A stretch of 64,000 bases of DNA from Platynereis dumerilii (lineage: Eukaryota > Annelida > Polychaeta > Phyllodocida > Nereididae), in NCBI GenBank assembly GCA_026936325.1, contig JAPTHN010000003.1, forward strand, positions 47,349,511 to 47,413,510, read 5' to 3'. The position numbers and the translations under genes were made by a program. The notes under the pieces are model-generated. The model was not told the origin of the DNA and ran no database searches. It worked only from the letters and a program-made list of their open reading frames with translations. Below are positions 45,301-58,540 of the stretch, one piece after another; within the stretch, counting starts at the first letter, position 1, and the number at the start of each line of letters is the position of its first letter.

Positions 45301-48300
45301 AATTAGCTATTCTATCAAGATTTAAGGTAAAGTACACATTATTAAATGGGTTCCTGAAGCAGCTTCGAGGCCTCAGTGAAGGGGGCCGCATGCCCCATAC
45401 CATGTGGGGCCTCTCGCCCCGAACCCACATATTTTAATTTGACCTCTATATTTTGAGCTAAAATGCAAAAAAAATGATCCAAATCATATTTATGTGATGG
45501 TCATAAAGTGAAGCAATGCAGATATCCATTATACTTTTAAAAATTTCCAAAGTTATTTCTGACAACCACAAAGTTTCAAAGAATTAATCAAAGTTATAAA
45601 AACCATGCACCTTTTTTTGTTTCTTTAATTACGACTATGGTTTGGTGCTGAATGCCTTGAAAATTTGTGACGTCACCTAAAAAGCCTCTAGCTTCAATCC
45701 TATAAATAAGAAAACGCACCAAAAATGTAAGTTTAGAAATAACCCTGGGGGGGCTTCTCACCTAACCCGGGCTTCTTGCCCCGACCCACTCTATGTGTAA
45801 GTCCTCAGTCTGTCAATTGCCTATATTCAAGCATAATTTGTTCCATAGGAAACTGTCACTTTGCAAACTCCAATGACATAACTTCAGGAATATTTCTGTG
45901 TTGTAATGAAACATGTTACATGGAATGATATTATTGAATATTCCAAATACAAAATAGCCACAAATGTAGCTGAAGTTCAAAGCTACTTTACTACTTCAAA
46001 AATACACATGTTCTTCAGCCAAAGATGTGTGTAAATTGATTATTGGGATGTTTTGTATATAAATTTGTCAATGAAAGGTTAATTTTTCTTCTGTTTTCCA
46101 GCAGGTTTTCTAAAGATAATTGAGAGGAATGAATGAAATTAGTCACAAAAGGGGCTGTCAGCAATCATGCCAAGAAGCCAAAGCACTATGGCATGGCACA
46201 GCCTCTCAGGTGTATGTTATCTTTCATAACGGCTTGAATTAAGTAAGTGTAAAAAATTTAAAATGTGTGTCTTATGAATGGCATTATTGTAGCTTTAGCC
46301 ATTTGATTTAATGTCATTCTGACAAAATGCCTTTCTTTTAATGGTACATATAAGGCTTCATGTGCTTGCACACAAAGATTTCTAAATATGCAACAGTCAC
46401 GCGGCTGGCACATAACAGCGCTACTTTCCTTGAAAAACATGTCTTCCTCAGCAAATAACGCAAAAGACACGTGTGAAGATAGGACAAGGATGCTTTGTAT
46501 CTTTGCTAATGACATGTTTATTCTGTCTGTCACCCTGCTTTGTTTCAAACTGACAGCAATGATTTGATACGGAGATTAAAGGGGCTGTTAGGTGTCATGT
46601 GAAGCCGCTAAAATCAAAAACAACATTTTGAGAGATGTGACATGAATTTAAAGTGATTTATTATTTGATTCCAAACCTTTCTTGCATTTTGCAGACAATT
46701 AGAGCAATTTAACCTCCCATATCATATCATATCTTAAATGAAAAGCAAAATACTAAGAAGAAATGAAAATATCGTTTTACTATCAGGAAAAAAAGACAAA
46801 GGCGCATCATAAATGATTACTACTTCTTTTCTTATTATTCATTTCAGTTTACATCCTGAGTCACAAGAAGTTATTTCTCAATAAGCAATAAACTTCTCCT
46901 TTTAAAGATTCTGAGAAAACTCTATTCTTGCTCATGGGCTGTGTGCATAATGCATGGCCTGAGGGGAAAGAGTCAGCTTTACCACATACTTTATGCATTT
47001 ACAACAACAGTTTATTACATGTTTAAAGTGCATGGACAACATACGAGGCTCTCTGTTAGTTGCCAATAAGTGGGTGTTTCATCTTTTAAGCTGCAAAAAG
47101 GCTATCAAGGGCTTTTGGGATATACGGCCACAAAACAAACTCAGCAACAAATAAGTTTAGCACTGAACATAGCCCACACAAAATACAATCAACTCAAAAA
47201 CCCCAATTCTGCACTTAGTCTACATTGTGAAAGAGCTAATTCCTGTCAATACGTAAGGGGTTGGTTGAGCCCACTCAAGTCACTGGAAAACTGCTTGCAT
47301 TACAAATGAATTACACTGGAGAAGGATGCATTTGGTTATTAGCTTTAGAAATCAACAATGTTTAACTTAGAGTTTGTTAATTAATGAAACCATCAAAATG
47401 CTGTTGGTTCAATTGAGATTCAATTATATCTGAATGAACCAGTAATTGGCAGAGCAAACAAGTAATGCAGAAAGCAATGCCAGAATCAACAATACACTGC
47501 ACGTCCTGAATAATTACAGATCTTAACAATTCTATTATTTGTTGTTTTGAATGTTTTCTCAAGGCACATTTTATTCCATTGCTGAAAGATTTTGTCATGG
47601 ATGAAGCTGGCTTACTGTGTTACATTGTTGGAGCAGTTTACAGTGCTTCTTTCTTACTTTGCAGACTTATGACTTGCAAGGAGGAACACTGATCACATAC
47701 AATTTCCTTTAACTGCCGCCAAAAAATTAAGAAATATTATATATATATAACAGTGGTCAACCTCACTCATGGCTTAACAACGCAATCCTTCACTGTTCAG
47801 CCACTGACAGCTACGCTCTGATGAGGAACAAGCGTAAACCTTCTGAGAAGCCAGAACTAGCCTTAGAGGGTTGCACTATCCATAGCCACCTCTCCTTTGT
47901 AAAAACCTCTTAATTAACACAAATACTGAAAAGGTAACCCCCCCCCCCCCAATCACAAAATACAAGACTTTATGACAACAGAAATGGTCCCATAGCAAGT
48001 TGCATAGCACAAATTACTGCATGGCTTATATTTGAAAAAAAAAAAACTATACTAGGGGTGAGTTGACAGCAAAGTACTTACACTTCATAACATAGTTATT
48101 AGCTTATTAGTCCTAGGCATCTGTATCCTTGTAAGTCATCACTTTAATCTACATTTGGATAAGTATATATAACAATTATCTTGGAATCGCTTGAGATTCT
48201 TCATCTTGGATATTCATGTGGTTACTCGATTCTGTTGTTAATGAAAAATTTCTGCATAAGGCCATTGAGTGGTGGACAATATGTACATGTGAGCAAGATA

Positions 48301-48957
48301 GTGCAGTGATCACAGAGTATGGTAACAACATGAGTTAAGTTTCCGAGGTAGAGTGACCACTGACCAGCAGAGCGAGTTTATGGCAAATGGAAGCCTGACC
48401 AGTGGTCAATAGCCGAGGAGGATTTAGAGGTTAAACCAAGATCTTCAGGTGCACGTGGTTGGCTGCTCTATTGACTTTGAGAGGAAAGGGAGAGTGCCAT
48501 AGATTAGAATAAAGAATGTAAAGACTAAGCAGAGAATGACATTAAACAGGCCAGACAAAGTAAGATGGTCAAGATCCCTTTTCTTTTAAAGGAGTTGTTT
48601 TGTTGGTACCTGCAGGGTATATGCAGTACAGCACAATAGTCCAAGAGGCCAAAGGGAATAGAGAGAATAGAGCATAGTCGAAAGAAGAATGAGCAAATTT
48701 TTAACAAAAGAGCAGATAATGTCGAGACCAGAGCGGAGAAGGACTGCCACATAGTCTCAAAATTGCAATGACAAAAAAAATGTAATAGACTGAAAAGACA
48801 AACAGGGGATAGACCTGAATCCTAAAATCAGTATAAAAACACTATTACACCAGTTACTGTTTACTCTGTCAGTTACTAGTTCATTAAGGTAAATTCAATC
48901 TTGCTGTTTAGATTATTATATTTTTTAACAAATAGCAGATTAATACTGACTGCACAG
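42308..48957 (+). repeat. higher-order repeat unit 2 (forward-forward-reverse)
   Basis: Same order as unit 1: a start resembling ATAACCAAATTCTTTCTGTTG, forward landmarks near 42628 and 43891, a reverse landmark near 47020, and the spacer block at about 48340-48790. It is longer than the others because of an insertion at 44883-45795. A C-run lies at 47938-47950. Confidence 0.88.
44883..45795. mobile_element. ~0.9 kb insertion with GC-run ends inside repeat unit 2
   Basis: Aligning unit 2 with unit 1 shows extra DNA between ..AGATGCCCAAATTAGATTTT and GTCCTCAGTCTGTC. Its ends are roughly inverted (GTAGAGTAGCGCGGGGCATG at left; the complement of the right end reads TAGAGTGGGTCGGGGCAAG). Several GGGGC..GCCCC pairs recur inside (about 45085, 45385 and 45750). 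The 45077-45325 frame inside is Phe/Ser-rich and unsupported. Confidence 0.6.
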
Positions 48958-51900
48958 ATAATAACAAAATTCTTTCTGTTGCATATTGATGTGTTTCTGA
49001 TGATGTTAAATTGGTAGTTATATAGTGACTGATTAAAGTAAGCTGAGCAAAACCTTGATTATGCACAGAAATAGCTCCGATGCCACTAAGTGGTGATTGG
49101 GTGATAGGGGGATTGAGCTTGTGAGTGTATTGTATTTTGTGTGGGTAATGTTTGGTGTTAAACTTGTTTTTTTTTTTGCCAAGTTTGCTTGTGGTGTTGT
49201 TACCTAAAATCCCAGGGTAGCATTTTTGCAGCTCTATATATGAAACAGCCACTTACTGACACCTAGCAGAGAACCTCATATGTTGTTCATGCACTTTAAA
49301 CGTGCTGTAAAGTTGTAAACTGCCTTGTAAATACGTAAAGTGTGTGGAGATGCATAAAGTATGTGGTGAAGACTCTCTGCAAGAGCTGAGCTCTTCCCTC
49401 AAAGACATGCATTATGCAAACCCTGTATGGAGTTGCTGCGGGATCTTTTGAATGGAGAAGTTAAGTGCTTTGGTAATTGAGAAATAACTGAAAGAAAGAA
49501 ATAACCCCTGAACTCAAGCTTGTTTCTCTTTCGATGACCCTGTTTTCAGACAGCATGTGAAATATACAACCATAAACAAGCTATAGTGCACTTTCTGAGT
49601 TTAAGCAACATTTTTTTCTTTTACTAAAGGGCCTAATTCAAACACGGAGCAATATTCAGAATTATCATTAAGATACCCAAGTAGTTTTGCGTGGCAGAGA
49701 CTAAAATTCAAAGAATAAATAACACTGGATGTTTCATATGACATTGAGAACTTAATCAAAATATCACTTTCCCAAAGAGAATTACGTTCAGTCACCTTCA
49801 TGCTGCAGTGATTTTATCTAATTACCCAAGCTGTCAGAAGTTAGTGATTATAATATTTGTGATTTAACTAATTTGAAAAATAACTTTAGAAACTCATTAC
49901 AACATTCCTTAGTTATACTACAGATGCCAGGAGCAATAAGACCTGATCGTGCCAAGCTTCATATAAAATCTTACAAACAACTGAGCATCCAAACACAACA
50001 ATGTAATAGAATTGTTGGGATCATTAATTTGTTCTGAGCATGCAGTGCATTGTTGATTTCAACGTTTGTTATCCAAATCATCTGTTTGCTCTGCCAATTA
50101 CAGGTTCATTCAGGTATAATTGAATCTTGATTGAACTAACTGTCTTTTGATTGTTTTATTAATTAACAAACTGTAAGCTAATAACCAAATGCATCTGCTG
50201 CATTGTAATGCCAGTTGTGATGCAATCGAAAAGCATATGTTAAATGTGTTGACGTGACTTGAATAGGCTCAGCCAGACTCCCAGGGAGCATAGTTGCCTC
50301 ACACTGGTAGACTGGAATAGGTTAACCAATTATAGGTTAGCAATTGGAGAATTGGGGCTTCGCAAGTTTATTGTGTTTTGTGATGGCTTTGTGGTGTTGC
50401 TCCCTAAAAGCCCAGGGTAGCATTTTTTTGCAGCTTAATATATGTTGCCCATGCAGCTTAAACTGTGTTAACTGCCAAGTTGCAAATGCATAATGTGTAT
50501 GGAGAATTGGAGATGTATAAAAAACGCTGTAAAGGCACTCTGCAAACGTGTCTTTCTGAAGTCACTGCCATGCATAATGCATACCCTGAATGAAACACAC
50601 ACAGTTTCCTTTTGAATGAAGTTTATTTCCTTGGCAACTTGCTAAATTTCAAGAGAAAAATAACCATTTCTCAATTGAGAACCCTTATGCCAGTTCAAGT
50701 AACAGTAGCAGTACAACATGTCACAGAAATGCAACAAAGAACTTCCCTGAGACAATGCAAGGACCAAGAGAGGATGTTTCATTCAGTCAGCTCAGGGCTA
50801 AAAATAAATTAAGTCTACTGGGAGTTTTCCACTGACCTTGAAAAGTTAATGAAACTATAGATTCCGAGTTATTTTTAATTTGATATCACCTTTGTTCTTC
50901 TGCTGTTTTCATTAAATGAAATATTGTCTGGAAGGTTGTGATCCCAGGTTATTGAAGATCGAAGACTTGAATATTTAAATATAGTTTTTTAATGGTCAAC
51001 CAGATATTTCCAATAATTTGTCACATCATTTCAGTTGAAAACAAAATGTGTTTATCACTATACCAATAAATTTTTTCCCTGAAATTATCTAATTTTATAT
51101 TAATAAATTTCAATTTCAGCTGTAAGGACTCATTTTAAAAGGGCCCTATTCAAAGTAAAGGGGCCTTAACACAATATCTTGGTTTTACAATAACGTGACA
51201 GCATATAATATCTTTCATAAAAGCTCATATTAGTGTAAAAATTTAGATTGTATCTCTTGTGGATGGCATTATTGGAACTTTAGTCATTCGATTTAATGTC
51301 ACTCTTGACAAAATGCATATCTTTTAATGGCACAGCCATATGCCACACAAGTAAAGATTTCCATGCTATTATCACACGGCTGCCACATAACAGCACTACT
51401 TTTCATGAAATACATGTCTTCCTAAAACAAATTTTGTTGAAGGCATGCAAGAAAAGAGAATGAGGATGCTTTGTTTCTCTGATAATGACATGTTTATTCT
51501 GACTGTTACCCTGCTTTGTCTCAAACTGACAGGAATGATTTGATACGGAGATTAAAGGGGCTGTTAGGTGTCATGCCAAGCCGCTAAATACAAAAACCAA
51601 TTTTGAGAGACGTGACATGAGTTTGAAGTGATTTATTATCCGATTCCAAACCTTTCTTGCATTTTGCAGACAATTAGAGGATTTTAACCTCCCATATCAT
51701 ATCTTCAAGGCAAAGCAAAATATTCAGCAGAGACGAAGATGTCATTGTTTTACTCTCTGGATGATGAAACAACCAATACTTTTTACAGATGATTTACTGA
51801 GTCAAAAGACAACTATTTCTCAATAAGCAATCAACTTTTTCATTCAAAGGATTCTGAGACAACTCTGTTCTTTCTCATGGACTGCGTGCATAATGCATGG

Positions 51901-53880
51901 CCTAAAAGGGAAGAGTTTCTGCAGAGTCACTTTACCACATACTTTATGCATTTACAACAACAGTTCACAACATGTTTGAAGTGCATGGACAACATATGAG
52001 GCTCTGTGTTAGTTGCCAATAAGTGGGTGTTTCATCTTTTAAGCTGCAAAAAGGCTATCAAGGGCTTTTGGGATATACCACCACAAAACTAACTCGAGAA
52101 CAAATAAGTTTAGCACCGAACATTGCCCACACAAACTACAATCAACTCAAAAACTACCAATTCCCTCAACACCAAGACACAAGTTAGCTGCGCTTGGTCT
52201 ACATTGTGAACAGAACTAATTCCTGTCTATACACAAGGGGTTGGTTGAGTCCACTGAAGCCATCGGAAAAGTGCTTACATTAAAACGCATCATAATACCA
52301 GAGGATGCATTTGGTTATAAGCTTCAGAAATCAACGATGTTTTGCTCAAGAGTGTGTTAATTAATAACACAATCAAAATCCTGTTTGTTAATTGAGATTC
52401 AATTATATCTGAATGAACCAGCAATTGTCAAACAAGCAATGCGGAAAGCAACGCCAGAATCAACAATGCACTGCACATCTTGAACAATTACCAATATCAA
52501 CAAATCTATTGTCTGTTGCATTTGAAAGTTTCGTCCGAGCACATTTTGTACCATTCTAAAAAAGTATTTGCTGGCGTAGTGTGTTACGTGTACTATGGTA
52601 CAACACACTGTAGAATGTCACAAGCTGTTTACAGTACTACTACATTACAATTACTTCACAGATTTGTGACTTACAAGAAAGAACAATTATATCACATACA
52701 ATGTTCTGCGATCAAAACATCGAGAAATGCATAATTTACATATCTATTGCAATGGTTGAAAAACCATGCAATGCAATGATTTGGAATGTGTGAAAACCGG
52801 CACAGGCGTATGGCCCGTATGGGGGGGGGGGCTGGAGGCCCCCCAAAAAGTTAGGAAAACAGTAAGATTATCTGAGATTATTTAGATTAGACATTCACTG
52901 GTAACTTGATTCTGTGGTTGAAGCACATTTCTGCATGTCTGATATCTTTGTACACATACAGAGTAGAATGACTGCAGTTAAGATAATCTAACAAAACATT
53001 AATGATAAATATTAACTGAAATTGGCTGCAGAGCTCTTCCTGAATATTCATTTGATTTCATCTGTTTGCGGACTGTTGACCATCACCAAATGCGTTATCG
53101 AACTCGTCAAACTCACCAACAGAGTGCAGTCATCCATATAGGATGGATGGATGATTGGGGATTTACGTCCTGTATTTTTGCTATTGGCAGGCTAATAAGG
53201 AATGGAGGAGGACACAGCAATGAGGCTAAGGATGACTGAATCAGATGTCCAACATGGTCCCAAGTGACCCAGCAAAAGCTGGATTTGAACCCTGTTCCAA
53301 GCGATTGGCAGCCTACCACTACACCTACTCTCCCCCCCATGCAGTCATTCCAAAGTTAAGCAAGCAGTGCAGAGTGACCAGTAGGGCGAGTAAATGGCTA
53401 ATGGTAGCCTGACCAGCGGTCAATAGCTTGTACACCGAGGAGGACTTAGAGGTAAAACTAAGATCTTCGGGAGTGCACGTCATTGGCCATTCTATTGACT
53501 TAGAGAGGAAAGGGAGAGTTTCACAGACCGGAAGAGGTATACTATGTACTGACGATACGGAGAATAAGATTAAACAGGCCAGACAATGTAAAATGGCAAA
53601 GTATTCTTTGCTTTAAAATGAGTTGTTGTGTTGGTACCTGGAGGGTATATGTACAACACAATGGTACAAGAGGTCAAGAAGAATATAACAGAATAGAGTA
53701 AAGTTAAAAAGAAGAAAGAGCAAGCTTTTGACATAAGAGAAGATAATAATGAGAGCAGACTAGACAAGAGAAGAACAGCAACTTATGTCTTGAAAATACA
53801 ATGATGATGGAAAATTATAAATGACTGAAAAGAAAAACAAGGCTAGACATGAAACCTGATAATTATAGACACAGGATAGA
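48958..53880 (+). repeat. higher-order repeat unit 3 (forward-forward-reverse)
   Basis: It starts like unit 2 (ACAAAATTCTTTCTGTTGCA at 48965). Forward landmarks lie near 49291 and 50451, a reverse landmark near 51980 and the spacer block at about 53380-53830. It has a reverse SINE at 53140-53338 and a G-run at 52820-52830 not shared with the other units. Confidence 0.87.
53140..53338 (-). mobile_element. tRNA-derived SINE, type 2, inverted
   Basis: On the minus strand it starts GAGTAGGTGTAGTGGTAGGC (A-box region) and has the B-box GGTTCAAATCC at about 53283-53293. The body ends near CAATCATCC. It is absent from the matching place in repeat units 1 and 2. Confidence 0.75.
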
Positions 53881-54539
53881 GTACATGTAATTTATTGATA
53901 CATCATGAATGATCTTCACCGAGCATTTATAGTCATTCTGATTTCAAGGCGACATCATAATTTTTTATGACATCATAGACATCAGCCTGATGTTAAATGC
54001 CTTCTAAGGAGCTGCTTCCTTAACAGCTCAACCAGTCTTCTGGTGATCATGTCAGCTTCATTTCATGATAGCAACTGTACGCCAAATTTTCCTGGCAACA
54101 GCCAGCTTAATAGTTTACACTCTGGCACCCTGGAGGGATGTTCAATGTTGACTTGACAAATACCCAGGAGCATAATCAATATTTGTATTATAGCCCATTT
54201 ACATCATGCTGAGACATGATGCTCCGTATTAAATCAAAATCTTTAAGCATTGGAGTTAACCATGCATGGGAAGCTAACGAACATATAGTATGAGGATAAT
54301 ATAGTATGAGCATATGTAAAAATTGATATGACAACCAAAGCATCAAATTGTAAATTGCAAAAAACGAGATGCTTTTGTAACAAGGTACTTTCCCTAACTT
54401 CCAAATATACAAGGTCGCCTGATGAATTTTTCTAGATTAAACTTAATTCAACAATACGTAAATAAGCACAATGGCGCCAAAGAACGCAGTTATCTATACT
54501 TATCAAACACCTAACCAAATAGTCCTGTTGTCAGGTACT
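53881..54539. other. unique DNA between repeat blocks
   Basis: Nothing recognised. Confidence 0.3.
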
Positions 54540-54970
54540 AGAGCAACCTCATGAGTCAAAGACTAGGGTAGAGTGACCAGTAGAGCGAGTAAATGGCTAA
54601 TGGCAGCCTGACCAGCGGTCAATAGCTTGTACACCGAGGAGGATTTAGAGGTAAAACCAAGATCTTCAGGTGCACGTGGATGGCCACTCTATTGACTTTA
54701 AAAAGGAACGGGAGAGGTGAAGACTAGAATATATAGTATGTACATTGTACAGACGATGGGGAGTAATAGATCACAAATGGCCAGTGTCGGAAGGTCAAGA
54801 TCTCTTTGCTTTTTGTGGAAGCGAGTTGCAGTGTTTGTTCCTCGAGGGTACACGTACTACACACATTATATGTGTTGTACAAAAGACCATAGGGAATACT
54901 GTACTAGAGAATATATAAAGGAAAAATATGTTTTGGCCAGAGAAGATGCACATATATTCATTCATCCTCC
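54540..54970 (+). repeat. fourth copy of the spacer block
   Basis: AGAGTGACCAGTAGAGCGAG, then TAAATGGCTAATGGCAGCC and CAAGATCTTCAGGTGCACGTG match the blocks at 41850, 48340 and 53380 but without the forward and reverse modules. A fifth, inverted copy lies at 61255-61440. Confidence 0.8.
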
Positions 54971-55489
54971 ATGAAGTCCATTATTGCACTGCTCATTTGC
55001 ATCTTAACAAAATCTACATTGTTCGTGTCTCTTCGTCCCAGACAGGAGTAAAAGCATAACATTTTCTTCACAAAAGATGAGTACATAATTCACTCAGGCA
55101 TACAAGACCAGGAGGGAAGTATGTACAATGAAGAATTACTATTATAAATAAATTGGGCTCAATCAATATTTTAATATCACTGCATCTAAGTTGATAATGA
55201 ACATTAAACAGTCTTCTGGAATAAAAGTTGTCGCAGCGACTAAGTGCAGATGTTAAAATCATGGATATCAGTATCTCATAAATTGTTGGATAAAGTTATC
55301 TATTTTCTTAGCAGAACATTTCCTAGATACTTCAGTCTTCATTTGATATACCTACATTTGCAGATACTTGCTACAATGTGTCGTCAGATGATGGTGGAAT
55401 TCTGGCCACATGGTCTCTACAATTAGAAACCGCTCCTAAAAGTTTCTTGGGGAGGACCAAGAAACTTCCATCGTCAAGAAGTAGCCTAA

Positions 55490-55935
55490 TCCAATTTGAC
55501 TTTCAGAGAGTCAAATGTTAAAATGTCATCACCCATAATGGCTGTGAAATCTTTTGTACTTGATGCTCGAGTGAGTCTGGAGCACATTTGTGCAAAGATT
55601 AGGAGATTCTGTACTCCCCAACCAGACATAGTATAGTCCCCAACCAGACAAAGTCTACGTCCCTGGACACCTTCTGTCTGCTGCAGAATAGCTGGGAGTA
55701 GTCCCATTTGAATTGAAGGGTCTCCATTGAAATGAACCTGCACTGGAGGCTATTGGCAGTCTAGCCACGCATACTTCTCATTTTAGCCACCAGGGGTAAG
55801 AATAGGTCACTTTAAAACATGAGCTGTCCTCAAGGGAGCTCTGGACATCTTATAAGTCCTTCAAGCAGTTTGGATTACACATCTGAGCTGAGATGCTAAT
55901 GGGCCAGTCCTGTGCTCTCACTCAGTGTGCCAAGG
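55490..55935 (-). repeat. inverted duplication, left arm
   Basis: About 440 bp is complementary to 59600-60030, for example AGTACAGAATCTCCTAATC, GGTGTCCAGGGACGTA and GGACTGGCCCATTAGCATCT on one strand or the other. Gaps are few. No gene is seen. Confidence 0.88.
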
Positions 55936-55939
55936 GAAG

Positions 55940-57690
55940 GTCTAACAACAAGGTGCTTCTATTTAATGGTTGGGAAAAATAGATACATTGAAAGATAAGA
56001 GTTGGATAGACCTCATAAAAGGATAAACAGAAGGGAGAAATTTAGTTGATTCCTTGAATGGGTAAATCCTCTCTCCTTGCCAAAATCCTACTAACCTGTA
56101 CTACTGAAGACATTGCACTGCATAAGAGCTATAGAGGTATAGAATTGGAGTTGACATTTTGACAGCACAGCTTTTAGCATATTGGCAACTTATGACACTT
56201 ATCAAAGTCTACAGAGAACTTGCAATTTGAAGTCTTATTCATTTGTGGGAAAAATTCCGACTAATGGCACTACAATGACACTGCAATGACACATAGTGAT
56301 GGCACAGCTATGGTACATCTAAGGCTGCTAACAGGACTTCAATGGTCTTAAGCAATGAACAAGTACTTGGCTTTGCCAACTGCTGTCATCTTTCATCACA
56401 CTAATGGCAATAATGAAATCTCTGACAAACCCTGACATTTCCATATATAGATGAGACGATCTGCAGATAAGTAGGCACTCCTTTCAGGGTAAAAGTGGGA
56501 GTCACTAAGTACGTAAAGGAAGGTGCAGTAGGTTCAAAGTATATGGGGCAAAGGCAGGTGAGAATCGTTTTAAAATTTCATCCTTTACATTGATACTTAT
56601 AACCAGTTTTGTGGCATTTCTGATTCAATTTTGTTATAATGAATCTACACAGGAAATATCCAGTATTCCAGTTAATCATATTCAACCGGTTGGGGAGCGT
56701 CTTATTATTTTTAGATCAAGCAAATTCATATCTTTTCAGTTTTGTTAGTCACATCTGCCGCAATGCATGTCTCTTAAACTCTCATGCACCCACTTCAAAT
56801 ATGTATGGTAGGGCCTAACAATGAAATAAATATTTATCTACATATGGTACCTAAAGTAATAATTTGTCTTCTCGCATCATAATGGTTTGCTGATTTCTTT
56901 TTCCGAAGATATCTTTCTTTGTCTATTATACTTTAATCTACCCACTTCATATTATGCATAGTATGTATGCCCATCACATAAATACATTCGCACCAATGAT
57001 ATCATAATAATACGTAATAACTTTTCTCCTCATGCACTTCACAGTCAACCCCATCGTAATGGTTAATTGATTTCTCTTTCCAAAGATATCCTTCTTTGGC
57101 TCTCCATGCCTTTCAACCCACTGACCTGAGTGGCAACTTTGACCATTGGTCAGTGATAATCCAGGGATTTGAGCCCTCAGAGGATGTGACTTCTGAGAGA
57201 TTAAGCTAGTGCCTTCATCAGCCCAAAAATAGTCCTTATCTTGCTCAAGCTTTCGTTTTGATATCTCAGTGACTCTTGAAATGTGATAGAGCTAGGTGGC
57301 TGAGTGGTTGTAGGCCAGGCCTACAAGCCTGAAGATCTTTGCATGTATGAATTCAAACCCCAGACAAGGACCTTCAAGAGTAAAATCCCAGCTAGATGCC
57401 GTTTCAGATGAGATGTTTTAAAATTGGTAGCCCCTTCAGGGGTTTTTTCTAATAAGCGAACTGACCAATACAATACCCAACACACTTCTTGTGCATTTAG
57501 TTCATGAGGTAACAAATATGCTTGTGGACAAGCTTTATTAAATATTTTTTCATTTTCTCTTAATTTTCACTATGTCAGTTGACAATAATGAAATGATGTT
57601 CTCCTACGTGTTGTCTTCTCCAAAGTTTTTGATATCTTATTGCTGAAATATTGCCAATAAGCATACTATGTGGTTTCGTGCAGAAATAAT
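55940..57690 (+). repeat. segmental duplication, copy A
   Basis: A direct match to 61679-63955: TCTAACAACAAGG at the start; GACGATCTGCAGATAAGTAGG, TTTGACCATTGGTCAGTG and TTTTTGATATCTTATTGCTG along its length. It carries a SINE at about 57283-57445. Confidence 0.9.
57283..57445 (+). mobile_element. tRNA-derived SINE, type 3 (in copy A)
   Basis: A box TGGCTGAGTGG and B-box-like ATTCAAACCCC are followed by a body containing AAATCCCAGCTAGATGCCGTT and a GCCCCTTCAGGGG stem. It is shared with the copy at 63262, so the insertion predates the A/B duplication. Confidence 0.7.
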
Positions 57691-58070
57691 AATTATTGTT
57701 GCTGTTGTAGTTCAGTATATGCTGCTTCTTCATGAGCAATTGGTCACTGGTAACACTGTCTCCGGTAGATCCTAACTTTGAGGTTTGGCTCGGGTTGCCT
57801 GAAGAGATGTTGCCAACATTTGGTTGTGACTGCTAAGATGTACCTGACCACTGCCTAATGGATCTGAGAAAATTATGTCATCATCTAAATCAGCGGGTTT
57901 ACCAATCAACAACTGAATGTACAGATGCGAGTTTGCTTTGTAAGGTTTTTGAGGAGAACATACATATACCAATTATTTTAATAGCGCATGCCTTTCTTCA
58001 ACATGCAGTAATATACAAATGCTAGACATCCTAAAAATATCCTATTATAAACTGTTTATTAATCCCCAGG
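57691..58070. other. unique DNA
   Basis: Nothing recognised in this stretch. Confidence 0.3.
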
Positions 58071-58071
58071 T

Positions 58072-58318
58072 TCAGCTAGGCGATGGGAGTGGTTAAGGTT
58101 CCTGCCTGCTCCGCTGAAGGTATTCGCCTACATGGGTTTGAAGCGCAAGTGGGGACCCTGAAATGTTCAGAGGACCTTCATGATCAAAATTCAAGCTGGA
58201 TGCCATTCGAATGAGAAGTTAAATTGACAGCCCCTTGTATCTGTTTCTGTGCTTGGCATGTAAAAGATCCCTCACATGGAGTAAAAGATCCTTTGCACGG
58301 AGTAAATGTGTAACATGT
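58072..58318 (+). mobile_element. tRNA-derived SINE, type 3, longer copy
   Basis: Head GCTAGGCGATGGGAGTGGTTAAG with B-box-like GGGTTTGAAGC, then the same body as at 57283 and 63262 (GGACCTTCATGA.CAAAAT, GGATGCCATTCGAATGAGA) and the 3' part TGTGCTTGGCATGTAAAAGA and TCCCTCACATGGAG. This is the most complete of the three type 3 copies. Confidence 0.75.
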
Positions 58319-58409
58319 TGTGGACCCTTGCGCTCCAAGTCTCTCCTAGTCTCCCATCTCATCAATCAGCCCTTGTGAACACCCAAAACTTGACTTAGAT
58401 GCACTTACC

Positions 58410-58540
58410 ATATCTATCTATCTATCTACCTATCTATCTATCTACCTATCTATCTATCCATCTATCCATCTATCTATCTATCTATCCATCTATCTATCAA
58501 TCTATCAATCTATCAGTCTATCAATCTATCAATCTATCTG
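58410..58540 (+). repeat. microsatellite (TCTA)n with TCAA/TCCA variants
   Basis: About 130 bp of TATC/TCTA steps. A translated Ser/Tyr/Leu/Ile repeat frame over it is an artefact. Confidence 0.97.

Noticed and set aside
36438-53880. Tandem protein-coding gene family
   Set aside because: The three large units invite this reading, but no reading frame is conserved across units, the modules occur in both orientations, and indels are not multiples of three.
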